From Planococcus citri (Eukaryota > Arthropoda > Insecta > Hemiptera > Pseudococcidae): 64,000 nucleotides of DNA. Below the pieces are notes generated by a model. It made no database searches and had not been told where the DNA came from. It saw only the letters and a list, made by a program, of their open reading frames with translations. Position numbers and translations under genes: made by a program. The first letter of the stretch is position 1, and every line of letters begins with the position of its first letter. Location of the stretch: the NCBI RefSeq assembly GCF_950023065.1, contig NC_088678.1, positions 29,688,580-29,752,579 of the forward strand, given 5' to 3'. Of this stretch, positions 1 through 15,600 are shown in pieces.

Positions 1-1849
1 CGGTATAAGAAGAAGAACAGGGATGACTATAGAGTGGAAGTTGGAGTACTCGTACATATATACGAAGGCAAAACGCCAATTACTAAAATATCATGGCTTA
101 TAAAACGTTAACCAAAGTAGCACATTCTTAAAAAGGCACCTCTCCAATTCATAGATAATAATGCACATTTATACACTCTCGAGTCCACCACGTCCATTCT
201 CATCTCATTCATATACGACTCATCTCTCTCTCTCTTTCTCTCTATCTAAATGCTCACTTCTGTTGCACGTTGCAAAACATTCTTGGTAATATTTTGTTCA
301 TTAGCACTTCCTCATCGTCGTGTCATAAGAACGTACACATTGAGAGAGAAAAAAATTGGAATTACTTTAGCTCATTATGTTCTTTATGAGTTTATAATAT
401 TTATAACGCACGCGCGTATTATTTCTCGAATACAAAAATACACCTGAAGATAGTGCAAATGCAAATGGATTTCTTCTTCCTTAATATGCCTCGCAATGTT
501 TTCACGTGAGGTAACACTCTCTCTCATGTGGTTGATTTTATCGCCTAAGATGTTGGAAAACCGAATAATTTTACTATATTTAGGCAGATTGTATGTATTG
601 GATTTTGAAAAAAAAAGATTATGCAGTCAATTTTAGGACAATCTGGCTTTTTTTTTACCAAATATACTCTCCCACAACACGTAGGTAGGTAAAATGACCT
701 CCATCGAAGTGAATCCATAAAACAGGCCAACGTTGAATTCATTTTTTTCCTCATCCTCTTCTACTCGGGAGCAGTGATAAATAAACTAACCGCGTATACA
801 GCTTCTGATCATTGGAAGACTCGTCGAATACGAGTAGAACAGACACCGCGCAGTCTTTGTATATCAACATTTTCTCTTTGTTGAAAGGCACAAACAGACC
901 TATCAACAAAGATACGGAAGTTTCTGTTTTTTAACTCTTTAATGCTTTTCCATTATTCTCAGCTCTGGAGAGAGGATGATGGCGATAGCGCGGAGAATCT
1001 TTTTAAACAAATACGCGAAACGCGCCGTTGAAAAGAATGTGTAGGTACTCGATCGTACAGAGTAGGTCTCTATATAGAGTACCTACCTATCGTATCGTAC
1101 TATAGATTCACTTTTCATACAGCCGTTCGATCGATTTTGATCACAAACACCGCCGAGGTAATTGGGTGCAAAGTTGAGGTGAGAGTGAAATTTATAGCGT
1201 CTCAATTCGCGCGTTTATTCTGTCCCAGCAGCGTCGCATCGTCGTATAGGATCGTTATTCTGCCATCGTTTCAAGAAATTTTCAACATATAACGATCTAA
1301 TTAATAAAGAAATAGGTAAAATTCTTCGCTATGCTAATGCGTAGGTAATTTAATCAAGACTCGAGTGTATTCTTCAATAATCGTAATTCTTTTCGAGCGA
1401 ATTATAATACAGAATTCTTCAATCGTCCTATTCTCGTAGGTTAGATCATTTTCGTATGGTACTCTTCTGATTGCCTCAATTCAACCAGCTACCTACTTGT
1501 TCTGGATGTATAAATTTGACTCGGTTGATCGTTAATTTCACTCAAGAGAGAAGCGAAAAGCACCAGAGTAAATATTTGAAAAAATTCCACGAGGAAATAT
1601 GTGAAAGTCAACAGTTGCCTGATGACTGTTACTGATACGGTATGAACTTTGCGATCTAGATGGAGTCATTTGACAAGACAGAAGTAGCCTTTAGGGACGA
1701 TGTTTAACAATCAAGTACATAGATATAGCCACATGCGTCGTTAAATGAACTCATTTAGGTGTTGGAGAGTATAAAATAATGCCAAATTTCAACTTCATCA
1801 TTGTAAGGCTGCTAATCTATCTCTATCTGTATAGCCCAGACAAATTGCA
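1..1849. other. No gene seen
   Basis: AT-rich sequence with CT-rich and poly-A patches. A short inverted repeat with ten-base arms GTAGGTACTC/GAGTACCTAC spans 1041-1086. Small open frames look random. Position 1841-1849 is the left copy of the direct repeat flanking the foldback element. If the Sox-like gene continues to the left, this is intron. Confidence 0.5.
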
Positions 1850-3050
1850 GAAAAAAATGGGCGAACCCAAACATAATTGCAAACAAAGGTTTTTTTGGTG
1901 AATATTGTCTAGGGTGGTGTGCTGAACAACATACTAAAAGTCCCCTCCCCTACCCCACGATCTAACCCCCCCCCACAGTGGATCAAAGCCCTTCAAAATC
2001 AGTTTTTCATCAAGAACTCCTGAAATATTGAATTTTGAATAAAATGAGCCCAGTGATCATTTCATCTCCTCCCCAATACCTATCAAATGGGCTATCGATC
2101 AACTCGCTAGCCTCAAGGGGGGGGTGGCGCTACGACCCCTCAAAGTGACGTGATTTCAATAATTTTACATTTTATGATTTGGGACGTGTAACCTGTTCTA
2201 ATTGATAAAATGAAGTCAAACTTGGGGAATGGGATTCTTTTGGAAGCTAGAGTTGACCTCTGGAGTGGAGAGGGTCAAAGTTGAAAATTACAGAAAGGTC
2301 ATTTTTTTGGAGGGGCATAACATGACCCCAAATGGATGAAAAGGGTCCAAAATCATACCATCGGACAGTGCCCTATCTGTGATCAACATATCCAAATTTC
2401 AGCTTCCTAGGTCATCCCCACCCCATTTAAAGCGGAATTAAGCTAAAAATCCCCTTATTTTGCCCCTATTTTCGGGTTTTCCATCTTAAAAGGAGTGGGG
2501 ATGACCTAGGAAGCTAAAATTTGGATATGTTGATCACAGATAGGGCACTATCCGATGGTATGATTTTGGACCCTTTTCATCCATTTGGGGTCATGTTATG
2601 CCCCTCCAAAAAAATGACCTTTCTGTAATTTTCAACTTTGACCCTCCCCACTCCAGAGGTCAACTCTAGCTCCCAAAAGGATCCCATTCCCCAAGTTTGA
2701 CTTCATTTTATCAATCAGAACAGGTTACAAGTCCCAAATCATAAAATGTAAGATTATTGAAATCATGTCACTTTGAGGGGTCGTAGCGCCACTCCCCTTG
2801 AGGCTAGGGAGTTGGTGATAGCTCATTTGATAGGTATTGGGGAGGAGATGAAATGATCACGGGGCTCATTTTACTCAAAATTCAATATTTCAGGAGTTCT
2901 TGATGAAAAACTGATTTTGAGGGGCTTTGATCCACTGTGGGGGGGGGGTTAGATCGTGGGGTAGGGACGGGGACTTTTAGTATATTGTTCAGCACACCAC
3001 CCTAGAACAGTATTCACCAAAAAAAACTTTGTTTGTAATTATGTTTGGGT
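1850..3050. mobile_element. Foldback (long inverted repeat) element
   Basis: Two arms, about 1865-2424 and 2493-3050, are near-perfect reverse complements around a ~68 bp centre. The outer ends are ACCCAAACATAAT and its complement. A 9-bp direct repeat CAAATTGCA sits immediately left (1841-1849) and right (3051-3059), as expected for a target-site duplication. A 9-bp duplication with long terminal repeats is typical of Mutator-like elements, so a non-autonomous foldback MULE is the best guess. An extra 15 bp (1850-1864) at the left is not matched at the right. No transposase is encoded. Confidence 0.8.
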
Positions 3051-3059
3051 CAAATTGCA

Positions 3060-6000
3060 TATTGACTGCGCTAGTAGTTCATTCTGTACTGATTGAAGAT
3101 AATTTATAAGGTGATTATCGCGACCCGACAATTTTTCAGGGTGAACATTCACTTGAAGAATACGATGTGCCATCACCTCAAAATTCAACAAAGTAACAAC
3201 GAGTGCATGGGATAAAAATATCCAATAATTTAATACGACTTTACCATAGTTAAAGTACGTAGGGCAGTCTGACAGACTATGTACATTATAAATATTTCAA
3301 TTTACCACGAATGATCTAGAGAAATATCCATAATATACCCTCGTACTCCTCCCATGCATGCACCATATAATTTGAAATTAAAAAAAAGTAAAAAGTGAAA
3401 AGAAAAAAATAAGAAAATAAAAATAAATCGGAGCCCCTCTTTTCCCAAGATCTCAAGTAGCCTAACCCATAATAAAAACGCAATTAGCAATACGACATAA
3501 TTATATTACACATAAAACATACCAAATCAATCATTATTGTTCGTAGATATATTCTTGAAAATAAGTACAAAAAATTAATCTTGAGGTGAATTTACGGAAT
3601 TTCTTCAATAATTATCATCGAATGTTTCATTAATCGCGATCAAAATAGTACATTAAACGAGAGCGAGAGAAGTCGTATGAATAATCATCGTAGATTTTTA
3701 AACAAGGTATCTAAGCTAAAATTCAAAACCACCACTTTTTTCTTAGGCGGGAGAAGACCAAAAAATAAAGACTCCTGATTGGTCCATTAAGGGATGTATT
3801 ATGTTACAAGTGTATCGGCGAATTCCACGAAACATCGAAAATGAACTGGCATTTAGGGGTCAGGTGAAAACTCAGCACAATGAAGTCATCTTAAAAGCGC
3901 GACGGACAGACTAGACAATAGGAAATAGTATAATGGAAGTGATCTTTTAAAAAATGATGCGAACAAATACTTCGAGACGAACAGTAAAATAATCATGTAC
4001 AAAAAGGAAACAGGCAGGTGGACATTTCTAAGAATTGGGAGAAAGCAGGATTGTAAATTTTGTGCCGATACCGACCACATATTTACGACAGTCGACAGTA
4101 AAAAATGCATTTTAAAGATGACCTCACTCTACATCGCTACAACGAAAAGTACATACGATGATGGGTCAAAATTAAGAAAATTTCATCAATTGTTGATCAA
4201 TGGAAATACAACGTATTTTTTCGTGGAGTTGTTTAAACTATTTCTCACACATCACGAAAAATACTCAAAAAAATTGGAATAATTACGTAGAACTTTCACA
4301 TTGTAAAGAGGCCAAGAAAATTTTCAATACCAAAATTTCAGAATTTTCACAAGACCTAAGATAAAATACTTTTCACCTCCTCAGCTCACCCCTCCTAACT
4401 CTAGAAAAAATTCATTCAAGTTAAGTCATCTCTAATAAAGGCGGGGGGGGGGATACTAAGATGGTAAGTATGAAAAATTCCTCACAGGAAAAACACAACC
4501 TTAAAAATAATAATTTTTACGCTCCAAAAAAATTTGCTCAAATTCTTAAAAAATAGCATTAGTTCAATTAAAAATGAATTTTAATCAGATTATAAAAAAG
4601 AAAAATTATTAAAATAACACAATAATTGGATTACTTATTTTCTTTTTTGAAATTTTTCGACGGGAAACGAAAAAAATTAATATTTTTGAGCCGAATGCAG
4701 GATTTTCTGCGGGTTCATCACCACTTTACCCATATTCAGAGCATTTTCAGCGCGTTGGCTTTGAGATTAGTAAATATACTTAATTATATTAAGCATAAGG
4801 TATGCACTTTTCGAAATCAAATAGTAAGTATGGTGTTCACAATCTCGCAATCAGCTAAATTAGTCAAATGTGTTCGTCTAAATAGCCCTCGTTTCTACAT
4901 GAGAATTTTTTCAGAACCTTAAGTTGATAGATACAACCTATCTCTTCAAATAGACCTAAATTCAACGACCATCCCAGAAAACAGAAAGAAAACCCTTCTG
5001 AAATCCGAAAACTCATAACCCTACTAAAAACATCAACCTAATAAACCAAATCGAACCCCCTTTCTTCGCGGGTGTAATCTTGCAATTATAAACACCCCCC
5101 CCCCCCACAAATGACTCAAAAATTTTAATTTTATGGGCATGAAATATGGATTATTTTGTTTAGGACCAAAAAAGGATCAAAAAACGAAAATTTCTGGTGT
5201 TCTCGTAAGTGTCTATTCTATTGAAGTATTTTATTTTTTGATTCAAATTTTTTAATTTTAAAGTTTTCCTAATTTTTTTCAAGTTTTATCTTTTTAAAAA
5301 TTTTTAAATGTTTTTTTGCCTTTGAAAAAAAATTAAAAAATATCGAAATCAATACTCGCAGTCAGTGGTAATAAGATTAAGATTAATCACTCCTCCTTTC
5401 TCTCTCAGTTTTTTTTTTTAGAAAGGTGAAAAAATTGGACACAAATTAAGAATTCGAGAAAAATGATTTTTTTGAGGAGAGAAAACTGAAAAATTTCATT
5501 TACTTTGCATTGAAAAAAAGCTTAAAATTTTTTTTTCATTCACTAATTTCCATTTTGCCCCTCTACACATTTTTTTGTAACTACCTAAGATGAAATTTGA
5601 ATAAAAATGAACATGAAAATCAATTTTTAAATTACTTTCCTCCTCTCCGGTCTCTTCTTTCCTTGAATCCGTATTATATGAAGATTTACAGTGTATCATC
5701 ATAATACAAAAATTTAAGGCGAGAGGGAAGGAAATTAAGGAGCCCCTGGCTTGTGAAAATTGTCAATGTGGGAGGTAGGAGAAGGAGGATTACAGCAAAA
5801 TTGAGCATAATTTTATTATTTTCTCAATAATTCATAATTTACTTGAATCGGATTTTCGAATTTAATGTATAATTTGAGCCAAAATTTTTCAAGCATGTAC
5901 AGTTCTTGTAATCCTGATTTATTTCTCCAATCCGCTCTTCCTCTACCCCTCCTCCTCTCATTTTAAAATGACGAATTTTTAAGTTACACTGAAGAAAAAT

Positions 6001-9000
6001 TCATTTTTTTTTTTTAAATCGTAAGTAGTTAGGTATTGCGAATCAGATATTTTACTCGAGCTTGAATTTTCAAAATTCTAAAACTTTTGTGAGACAAGCT
6101 TCCTAGGCACTTCAACTCGCCTCCTTTCCCAATTTATGGTCGCCAATTTTTGTCAAAATCAATACATTATATCAAGTTTCTTAAATCAATGTTTTCATGT
6201 GAATTTCTGTTTTTTTTTTTTTTTTTTTTAAAGTGATAAATTTTAGTCTATTTAAATTTTTACTCAGGAAAATAACCTCTTTTCAGCTCAACTAATTTTA
6301 AAAAAAGAAATTAATCTGTTCCATTTCTCTTTTTATCACCCACCTAAATGAAAATTATTCAAAAAATTTCCTGATGAATTGAAAATCAATTTTGATTACC
6401 TACAATTTGACAATTAGTCAACGAAGGGCGTGAAATTGAAAACAAAAAATTTGTGATTTAAACACAAAGTTGTGTTATGCACATCACAACCCTTTTTCAT
6501 TCATTTTATTTTGAACCCCCCCCCCTCCAACCTAAATTGTCTCCATTTTATTCGCTTCAAAACAAAGTATACTTATTTAATTATTAGAACTTGACTCGTG
6601 ATGTTTTTTTTTTTTTGTACAAAAGAAACATAAAATAATTTAAAAAGACTTAAGTATAATAAAAATAGCGAACAAAAAGGGAAATAAGAAACTTCCAAAA
6701 CTAAAATAATACCTACTAAACTTTTGTTCTATTTTTTTATCATTTTTTTTTTTTTGCAAATAATAATATAAATTATCCTCCAAAAATAGAATTGATCACA
6801 CTGGAGTAAGTTTTCTACCATTATTACATATAAAAAAATTCGATCAAGCAAGAAAAAAAAAGAAGAAAGAACTTTCGATTCACGAAGAAAAACACCCTCG
6901 AAACACGTTAACTATTAATTTGAATATTTTTCAATTATTAAGAAAACAAAACATTTGTTAGTAGGTACTTTTCCTTTAGTGGAGCGTTACCGTACCTTTA
7001 CTTATACCTACACAATAAAGCTGCACCAGAAAGATTTTTGCCTGGTTTTGTTTTTAATTTATTCGCGATTTTTAATGGAATGTACTCGACGTTTCATACA
7101 CATAAAACAAAAGTGCGAGAGAGAATTGTGTATATTTTTTGTTCAAAAGAACACAATCTAAAAAAAAAAAAAAAAGAAAGAAAAATAATTACACGACGTA
7201 ATATTTCGCTTCCCTGTTTTGATTTTTTTCTTTTTTTTCGTTGTCGAGCGTAAGGAAAAATTCATTTTGTTATTGTTACGACGTTATTATAAGTGTATAA
7301 CAAATAACAAAGTTCGTTAAAATATAATTATAGAATGTACTACATACATAATACGTACATATGTACTTGAAAAAGGCATTTATAGGTTAGAATTAGGTGA
7401 TGGTGATGGTGGAAAAATTGATGTTCGAAGTACGTGTACGATAACCTTTTCACTCCCCCTTTTATTCCTAATGCCGATTAAGAGGCAGAAGCTTTCATAC
7501 AGACCCCAGTTTGGCGACTTTGTTTCTTTCATTGAGAACACAGCACAGACAGAGCGTAGAGCGAGAGGGAGAGAGAGGGGTATTTTTTAAAACGAAATTA
7601 ATAAGTATAGGATTGCGAGGTTTATTTATAAGAGAAAGCTTTGTTTGGATTTACGTATTTGCAGCGTGAACTGATTGATTATTTGTTGCAAGGAAATTAA
7701 GACTTATTGTTAACAATGTTTTGTAATCCGATCAAAGAGTTTGGTTATCAGGTAGATTTGACAAAACAAATGATTAATAGAGAGATTGTATCGTGTGTAT
7801 TGTTGTACGATAAAACAAATGATAAGGGAGGTTATCTCCTATCTAGCAATATATGTACTGTAGGGTTTCCCCACATGAAATAAAAAATCATTTCGATTAA
7901 TTTGATTATAATTTGTCCAAATAATCATCGGTTTTCGACGACAAAGATATCTAGGTAGGTAGCTAATTGTACACTCTTATGTTGAGAAATCTCATCATTC
8001 CAAAAGGTACCTATACGAAGGAACGAAAGAGGTGTTTTTTTTTCTCCTAGCATTGGAAACTTGAGAAACACTAGACATGGTATCGATAAAACACAAAAGG
8101 CAAATACGTCACCCTAATTGTGTGAAAACTAAAGCCGACTAACTCCATCCTAAAACCACAATCGGTACTTGATTCAGTCTTTTCACTACCCTCCTTTGCA
8201 CAATCGAATGTACTTCTACCACACGTGCACACGTGAATAGTCTATACAGTGACATATATACCGTTTATTAATTGACACGTGTTTTGCCAACTCCCTCGTT
8301 ATTAGGCGACTTAATCGAGTTGTTGAGAATTCGCTGCTCTCGTTATTTTACCCTATTCAAATTTAGGCCTATATAGCCTTCAATTGCTTTTAAAATCGTT
8401 CGTTACACGTAATATATGTTTTCGCGTTTTCCATTTTATTTGCTGGATGGTTTTATTATTTGGGAAATTGTGCTATAGGTGCCTATACTCTATACGTTAA
8501 TTCGCCAAAGTCGAAGCATTTCTGCGTATACAATTGTCACCAAGTTGAACATTTCGTTTGTTCGTGGCTGAATAATAAGACGGGGGTGTTTGAAAGTTGG
8601 CCATGTCTTAACTTTTGCTATAGTGGAAGTATTATTTAGTAGAGGAATAAGGGTTGTTTTGCATTCAATCAGGGGTGAAGAATTGGTATTTTTTGAAACC
8701 AATGTGATTGATCAAAAATCATGCTGAATTATTATAATTTCTAATTCTTTGTCTTTTTTTTCACTAAAAAAAAAAAAAAAAAAAAAAATACAAAATGTGA
8801 GCAAAAATTGTTCAAAATAAATTTTTTAATAAGACAGAGTTGGTCTGTTTTAATAATTTACATAATCATCTTTTTATAATGGGAAACAAAATTATGTTTG
8901 AATTGGGCCTGTTTTGGATTTTCAAAACTTTGGGGTGTGTCAGACTAAATCAGAGAAAGTGAACAGGATTATACAATATTTGGCATAAAATTCATTCAAA

Positions 9001-12000
9001 AAAAAAATCATTAAAAATTTTTAAAATTACTTATGCAATTTTGAGAATACATATTTCAACCTTCCTCGTTTAAAATTTTTTTTTTCGTATTTCGTACTAT
9101 TGAAAAATTATTAAGAAAGTTTAGGTCATTTCAAAGAGATGTTCATAACTTTTTAGAGATTTTTTTGCGAAAATTTAAAACAATTCTTTCAACAATTTTT
9201 GGAATGTTTTCAAGTTTTTTTTTTGTTTTTTTTCGTGAATTTTACAATGTTATGTTGAATTTAGAAAATTTTTTGTTATTTGAAACGATTTTCGTTCTGA
9301 AAGTTATTTTTTTTCGCTATTTCATCAATATTATAATTGAACAATTTTTTTTTCAATTTTATCGATTTTTCAATCATTTTTGTAAATTGTAACAGTGTTT
9401 TTCATATTAGGTATAAAATTATTTTTATAATTTTTCTCCCATTTTTCAACGTTTTAAACAATTTTTTACTGTTTTTACCATTTTTGGGGACTTTAAATTT
9501 TTTTTTTTTTAATATTCGTAGTTTTTATGCTTCTTCTTTATTTTTTTGAACAATTTTTTACAATTCAACAATTTTTCATCAGTTTTTTTTTGTAATTTCA
9601 ACAAATTTTTAAAGATTTGGAACTCCGAATTATTCTTACAGATTTTTGTAACGTTTCCAAAAATATAAGTAGGAATAAGTTCTATCATCTTTTTTCATCA
9701 AAAATGTTTGGTAATCAATTCACCTACAACCGAAAAATCCGCTTGATTTTTTCCATTTTTACTATTAAATAAAAAATAAAAATTCAACTTTTGGGCATTT
9801 GAAAAAAAAAACGATAAATCAAATAAAAATGACTTCGCTAAATCTGAACGGATATTTCACAAAAATGATCAAATTTTTAAAAAAAGTCTTAAGGAACAAA
9901 CGAAAGAAAAATTTACTACAATTTGAAAAAATTAAAATAATGTATTTGGTACCTACACTTTTATTTTTTTTAAGTAGGTAAAAGTGTAATTTTTTTCAAC
10001 TGAATCTGCTATTTCTTTCACTTTTCTAAAAAGTGATAATTTTTCAAATTTTTATAGCACTGAGTTCAATTATTCTTCTGATGTGAGGAGAGGAGGCTGA
10101 GCCCATTGAATCAAGTTCCAAATAAGTATTACAAAAAATCATGAAAAAATTGTGAAAAATTCACTTTTTTTGCAATTTTTTTTCAACTTGTTGGACTATT
10201 TTTTCCTATTTTCAAATGAAAAAAGTGATAACTTTACTTTGACAGCTAAAAGATAAATTTTCTCAACAGCTGGAAAGGGGAAGAGGAGCAGTATGATCAC
10301 CTTTTGGAATCAATTTTTCAGATACAACTTCAAATAAATCCATAATTTTAATACTAACATCTCTTTCAAAAAAAAAATTAATTTCTTTTTTCCCCTCTTT
10401 CCATTTCGTGTGCTTCTTTTTTTTTCGTAAATATTATTAACCTCTCGAACCCACCCACGATTGCCTATTTCAAATTACAATGATTCATATTAGTAAGATT
10501 ACGTGCTGAACAAAACAAAATTCTTTCAACGGGTAATGAAATGTTTTGGGTAAAATTAAACTATAATGAAACAAACGAATTGAAGAGGTCGTAAAATAAT
10601 CTCGCCTGCAGCAATGGCGTCAAATGAAATCTTTTATTCTACGTAAAAATCTTAAATTACTCATAATTATGACATTTTTTCTCATCACAACATGTTAAAA
10701 AAATTTTTTCGACATTAAAATTTTTATCAACCGTTTCTTCCAAAATATTAAAATGATTTTTATGTTGGTATTAGGTGAATTTAGAAATTTGTCTTTTCAT
10801 TAATGACGTGTTTTTTTAATGGAATGAATTAAATGAAGATTTTTTAATGCTTAGCTTTGTTCGTATAGTATACGAATGTGTAGTAATATACCATAAAATA
10901 CGAGTAGTTAATCTTTGCAGAAAATAAAATGTACCGCGGAAAAAGCCAGATTATAATTGAAAAAAAAAGTTTACCGCGGTCGATGATTTCCGTCGAATGG
11001 TTCTTATTAAGAATATACCTACTTACTCGTATATTCGAGCTTGGGAAAAAAATAGTGTTAAATTGAAGTGCAGTATTTATGGGCTCGTGCCAAGTTTTCA
11101 ACATATTAGCACAGCGTATCAATGCGAAATATCCTTGCCATTGATACGAAGTGATGATTTTTAAAAGTTATTTGATAAATTACAGAACTGATACGAAAGC
11201 GTTAAAAAATTTTCAACATCTAAGCGAAGATACTTTTACAGAAATGCAAAGGTAAAAAAGCCAGGTTGTTTAAACTCGCAGTAGTATAAGTTGCCTAATG
11301 GGAAGTTCATAGGAGACGTGACGTTAATTTTTTTCAACAATTATCGCGAAAGTTGTTTAAATGAAACAACATGAAACGAAAACGACCCAATGAAATGAGA
11401 AAAAAATCTCAAAATTTTCATTATAATTATACGTATTTTAAAAAGAATTTACACTTTGGCAGCGCTTCATTTCACCTCACAGGTCCAAATTTTAATTAGA
11501 GTAAATCGTGTTTCCTCCTTTTGAAAAACGTTCGCTCACGCAAGTTCCGTTGTTTTACCGCCAAATAATCCCGCAGTGTAATCCATATTTATGATAAAGG
11601 AGTTTTGTCAGAGTTTATCATATTTACGAAATATATGTATAGCTAAAGCATATTACATCTGACTATTTCTATCTGCGGTAAATGTTATTATATGTACGGG
11701 TTACAACGTTTTATTTCTGTCTTTCTTAAAAATAACACGGAGCAACGGCAGCTGTCATATTTAAAATGTATGTACCTTATAATCATCATATCAGTGGAAC
11801 ATATTTTTGATGTCTTTTGAAAGGAAAATCAGGTAGAGTCGTTTTACTCCATTACTATACATAGTACATATTATACATACACTTAGACGATTGTGCCAGC
11901 TTGGAAACTATGTATGATGATGAAGGGGTTGGGGTTTAATGAGTAGAAAAGTAAGTACCTACCTCTATACAGATCTCAAGAGCTATTAGGACTAATATTA

Positions 12001-15000
12001 GGAGTCTAAATGATCGAAATTTATGATCGGATATGATCATTATTGAGAAAAAGGTTCGAAAAAGGAACGAGAACTGGAACTGGGGATTATCAGCCTAATC
12101 AAACTTGAAAGATGTCATATTTTTTATGATGGAATTCAAAATATCATTGGTGTTAATTAAATTCATAAAAAAATTCAAAAGTTCCCTCAATTAAAAAAAA
12201 AAAAAAAAAAATGTTCAAGTCAGCAGAATTCCTATTTCTATTTTTTTTTTCAACTCGAATTTTAAAAATTATTAAATAAATTTTGAAATGCAACGAATAA
12301 AAAACTTGGTACATATTTCAGCATCTATTTTTTTCCAAGACGTACGCACGTTCATTTCATTAAACATTTTTTTTCTTTTGGCAGTTCTTTTATTTTACGC
12401 TAATGCCAATATTATTGTTGGTATTAATTTTGTCAGGTTCTGTCAGCGTGTCATAGTCGAGATATTATCCATATGTCACCTAACTTGCGTCCGTTGAATT
12501 ACCAACAAAATGAGTATTATGTATCTTAAAGAGAACAACTCGTAATTAAGGTGACACGACAGTGTATATTGATGAGAAAAAACTTGTAGAACCTTTGTCG
12601 CATTTGTTAAGAATTCTCCTCGGTCATACGTCAATGTCTTTTTATCCAATTTCCAAGTTATATTACTTGGAGTTGGAAGCGTGTAATCCAAATTGAGTAT
12701 TTGAAAATTTCAAACATATTAGTAATTTAGAATTCCAAACATGTTTAACCATCGTGCAACTAGATCTGTATGTTTAATGGATTACTCTACGGACATGGAG
12801 AAAAAGTAACAAAAGGCTGGACAGATTAAACATATAGTACGTAACACTGAGGGAAGAAGGATTCAACGAAGTGGTGGTGAAAGTAATACGTCGAGAAATA
12901 TTTATCGGAAGGGAAACTTTCAACTACATGTGTACTCGTGAAGGGACGCGAAAAATGGCAAAAATCCTTCTATCGAGTGAAGATTATGTCGAACAAAATA
13001 TGACACATGTTTCTACCTCGCTTATTCCTGGTCCGCTGGGAAAAACAGTGAATTAGTCGCATGTCCTTTTTCTTGTTGCCGGATTATTTACAGGCAGATG
13101 CACTAAAACAGGTGAATACAAAAATCCGTACAGGCAGCATCGCCGCGTATAAAAAGAATTAATCATTTAATTCGGATCGATCGCGGTTGACATGGCTTGC
13201 CAGTGAAAATGTCTCTACATAGTGTGTAGGTACCTCTATAGGTACCCAAAGTAACACCAGAGAAAAAAGTTATTGAAAACATGGATATAGTGTACAGTAT
13301 ACGTCGAATCTTATACGTTAGACACGAAAATCCATAGAGAATAGCTATCTCATCTTATGCTAATATAATGGTATCTTGCCATTATACTCTTTGACAGCGC
13401 AAAGATCAAAATACGTTTTGCCCTTCCTTTGACTAACCATTCTGACGACATTATTAAAATGAGCTAACGCGTGGTCTTCCAGTGTTCAACGTTTGTTTGA
13501 TCTTTGCATACCTTTTCTCTATACCTTTCCGAATTCGAATTCTATTCTCAATGGTTTACCCAACGAAGCCCGAGCCCGAAGCTGAAGGTTTTCCCTTCCA
13601 CCGTTCAGGGTTCGAAACTCCTACAGTATGACGATATTCTTCGAAAACACACCGTATAAAAGAGACTGATTAATTAGCAAAGACACTATATGTTTATTTA
13701 GACTATTTTAAAACGAAACCCTTTTAGAGAAATGCTTTTAGCGTTAAGCATACAGTTCACTATCTTTTTTATTAAAGCTCATTCATTTCAGTGATGGGTG
13801 CGTTTCGTCGAATTAAAAGTTAACGTCCAAATTCAACAAACGTGAAACTTTTTTTTTAATTCATCAACGACGTACTGTTTCCATTGTGATTTTCTAAACT
13901 TGATTAGATAAGGTACACACACACAGCTACCTATACCTAGTTATAGAAACTGTGAATACGTATAGGATGATATGCGAAATGAAGAAATTACATGATTAGA
14001 TTCAAGTTTCTGACGATTAATTAGAAAATTTTTTCAATATACCTGCATACTGAAGACTGAGGAAGTGAGCAGATAAGAATTTCGTACACTTATGGTGAAA
14101 CAGAATATTACTCGAAGAACGGAGTTACGGAGTGTTTTCCAACATCAATGAGAACAAGGACAAGTCGATCCTTTCGTCAGCTTGAAGAGAAAGATTTTTA
14201 TAAGTAGATAGATACATACGGAAAACTTCATGAATAAAATAATGAAATTACGTTTGTAACGTACCTGTCAATTGTCAGAAGTTCGTACATCTATTTTTCT
14301 TATAGAATTTTGTTCAGGTTCAGATTGGAAATAAAAACGCCAAAGCAGGTGTCATACAGCAAAAGAATAGGTTGTGAGCCTTGGTTAATAATTCAATAAA
14401 TCATTGAAACAAAAAAATTTGGCCATTGAAACTTCACAAATCACAACGCATTTTTCTTGATTTCATGAGCATCAAAGTCAAAGTAAAGGTTATGAACTAT
14501 GAATTAATTATTTTACTATCAATTATTATGTTATTATGATAATTGATTTGAGAAGATGAGAACTTTGATCCTGTATTTATTTTTAAAAATTAAAAAAATG
14601 GATCGAAGGGCAAGAAGGGAGGAAGAGAAAATGGTTTTATTTTTGTTGTTGTTGGTTGTTCGAGAAACTGAAACCAAAACAGGGATGCTTATCAGAGTTC
14701 GATAAATCGATCAAATCAAAATCAAATCCTCGCAATTTCGCAATCTCATTTTTTCTAGCAAATAAGGGTTGAATTTCTTTTTAAATTTATTCAATATGTT
14801 CATCTTAACAATATTATTAATTCTGTTGTATTTTTTCTTTCAAAAATGCACTCTTGAATATTGATTGATATTATTAATTTTTAATTTAATTTAAATTAAT
14901 TTTCATTATTTTTCACGTCAAATTATTTGCCTGCACTGATTTTGATTTTTTATTTCTTACAATTTTTGTTTCGTCTTTTGCCTAACTTGTTTCACGAATG

Positions 15001-15600
15001 ACAAAAGACAAAATCAAAATGGCCAAAAGAATTCCAGTTATTTCTCGAAACTAGAAATTAATTGAGTTCTTTTGTCCTTTTGCCGGTTCGCGTGATTTTT
15101 TGCTAATTAATTCGATTACTATTCGTGAAGTGTTGCAATTTAATGCTTATGAAGTATAAGGTAAGTACGATATCTGCTTATTTGACCGTATAACGTCAAA
15201 TTCAAAACTCAAACTGGAAATGAGGTAAGCCAAGTCAAATTTCCTTTTCCCTCATCGGCGTCTTCGATCAAATTTCACTTTATGTGCAAATCCTTTACTT
15301 ATATTATAGCCGTAGAAAGCTGCGGAGTAAACGTAAACTATGGTAGACTAAATTTCCAAGTGTTTTGTTACGGAAATTTTACTTTTCCGCCAACAAGCAC
15401 TTTGTAATGTCTACGACAGTCAACATTTTTTCCGCGACTTTCTACCGCCATTATGATACATGTATGTGTAAAATTGTAAACGCCTTGAGATGTTTGTAAG
15501 AGATGTCAAGAGTTATATATGATGTATTTTAGTGATGATTATTCGTAATTCTGTCAACGGCATTGTTTAATTATTGATTTCAGGGATCGTAGGAATTCGA
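3060..15600. other. Gene-free AT-rich stretch
   Basis: No supported gene. The sequence holds many homopolymer runs (poly-T near 6211-6229 and 9000-9600, poly-A near 8766-8788 and 12188-12211, C10-C13 near 5094-5106 and 6517-6527, G9-G10 near 4443). Open frames at 3995-4282, 4626-4922 and 10844-11122 have random-looking composition and no splice context. It is probably intron of the Sox-like gene. Confidence 0.5.

Noticed and set aside
13560..13640. GGGTTCGAAACTCC, resembling a tRNA B box
   Set aside because: No A box at the right distance and no cloverleaf can be drawn around it.
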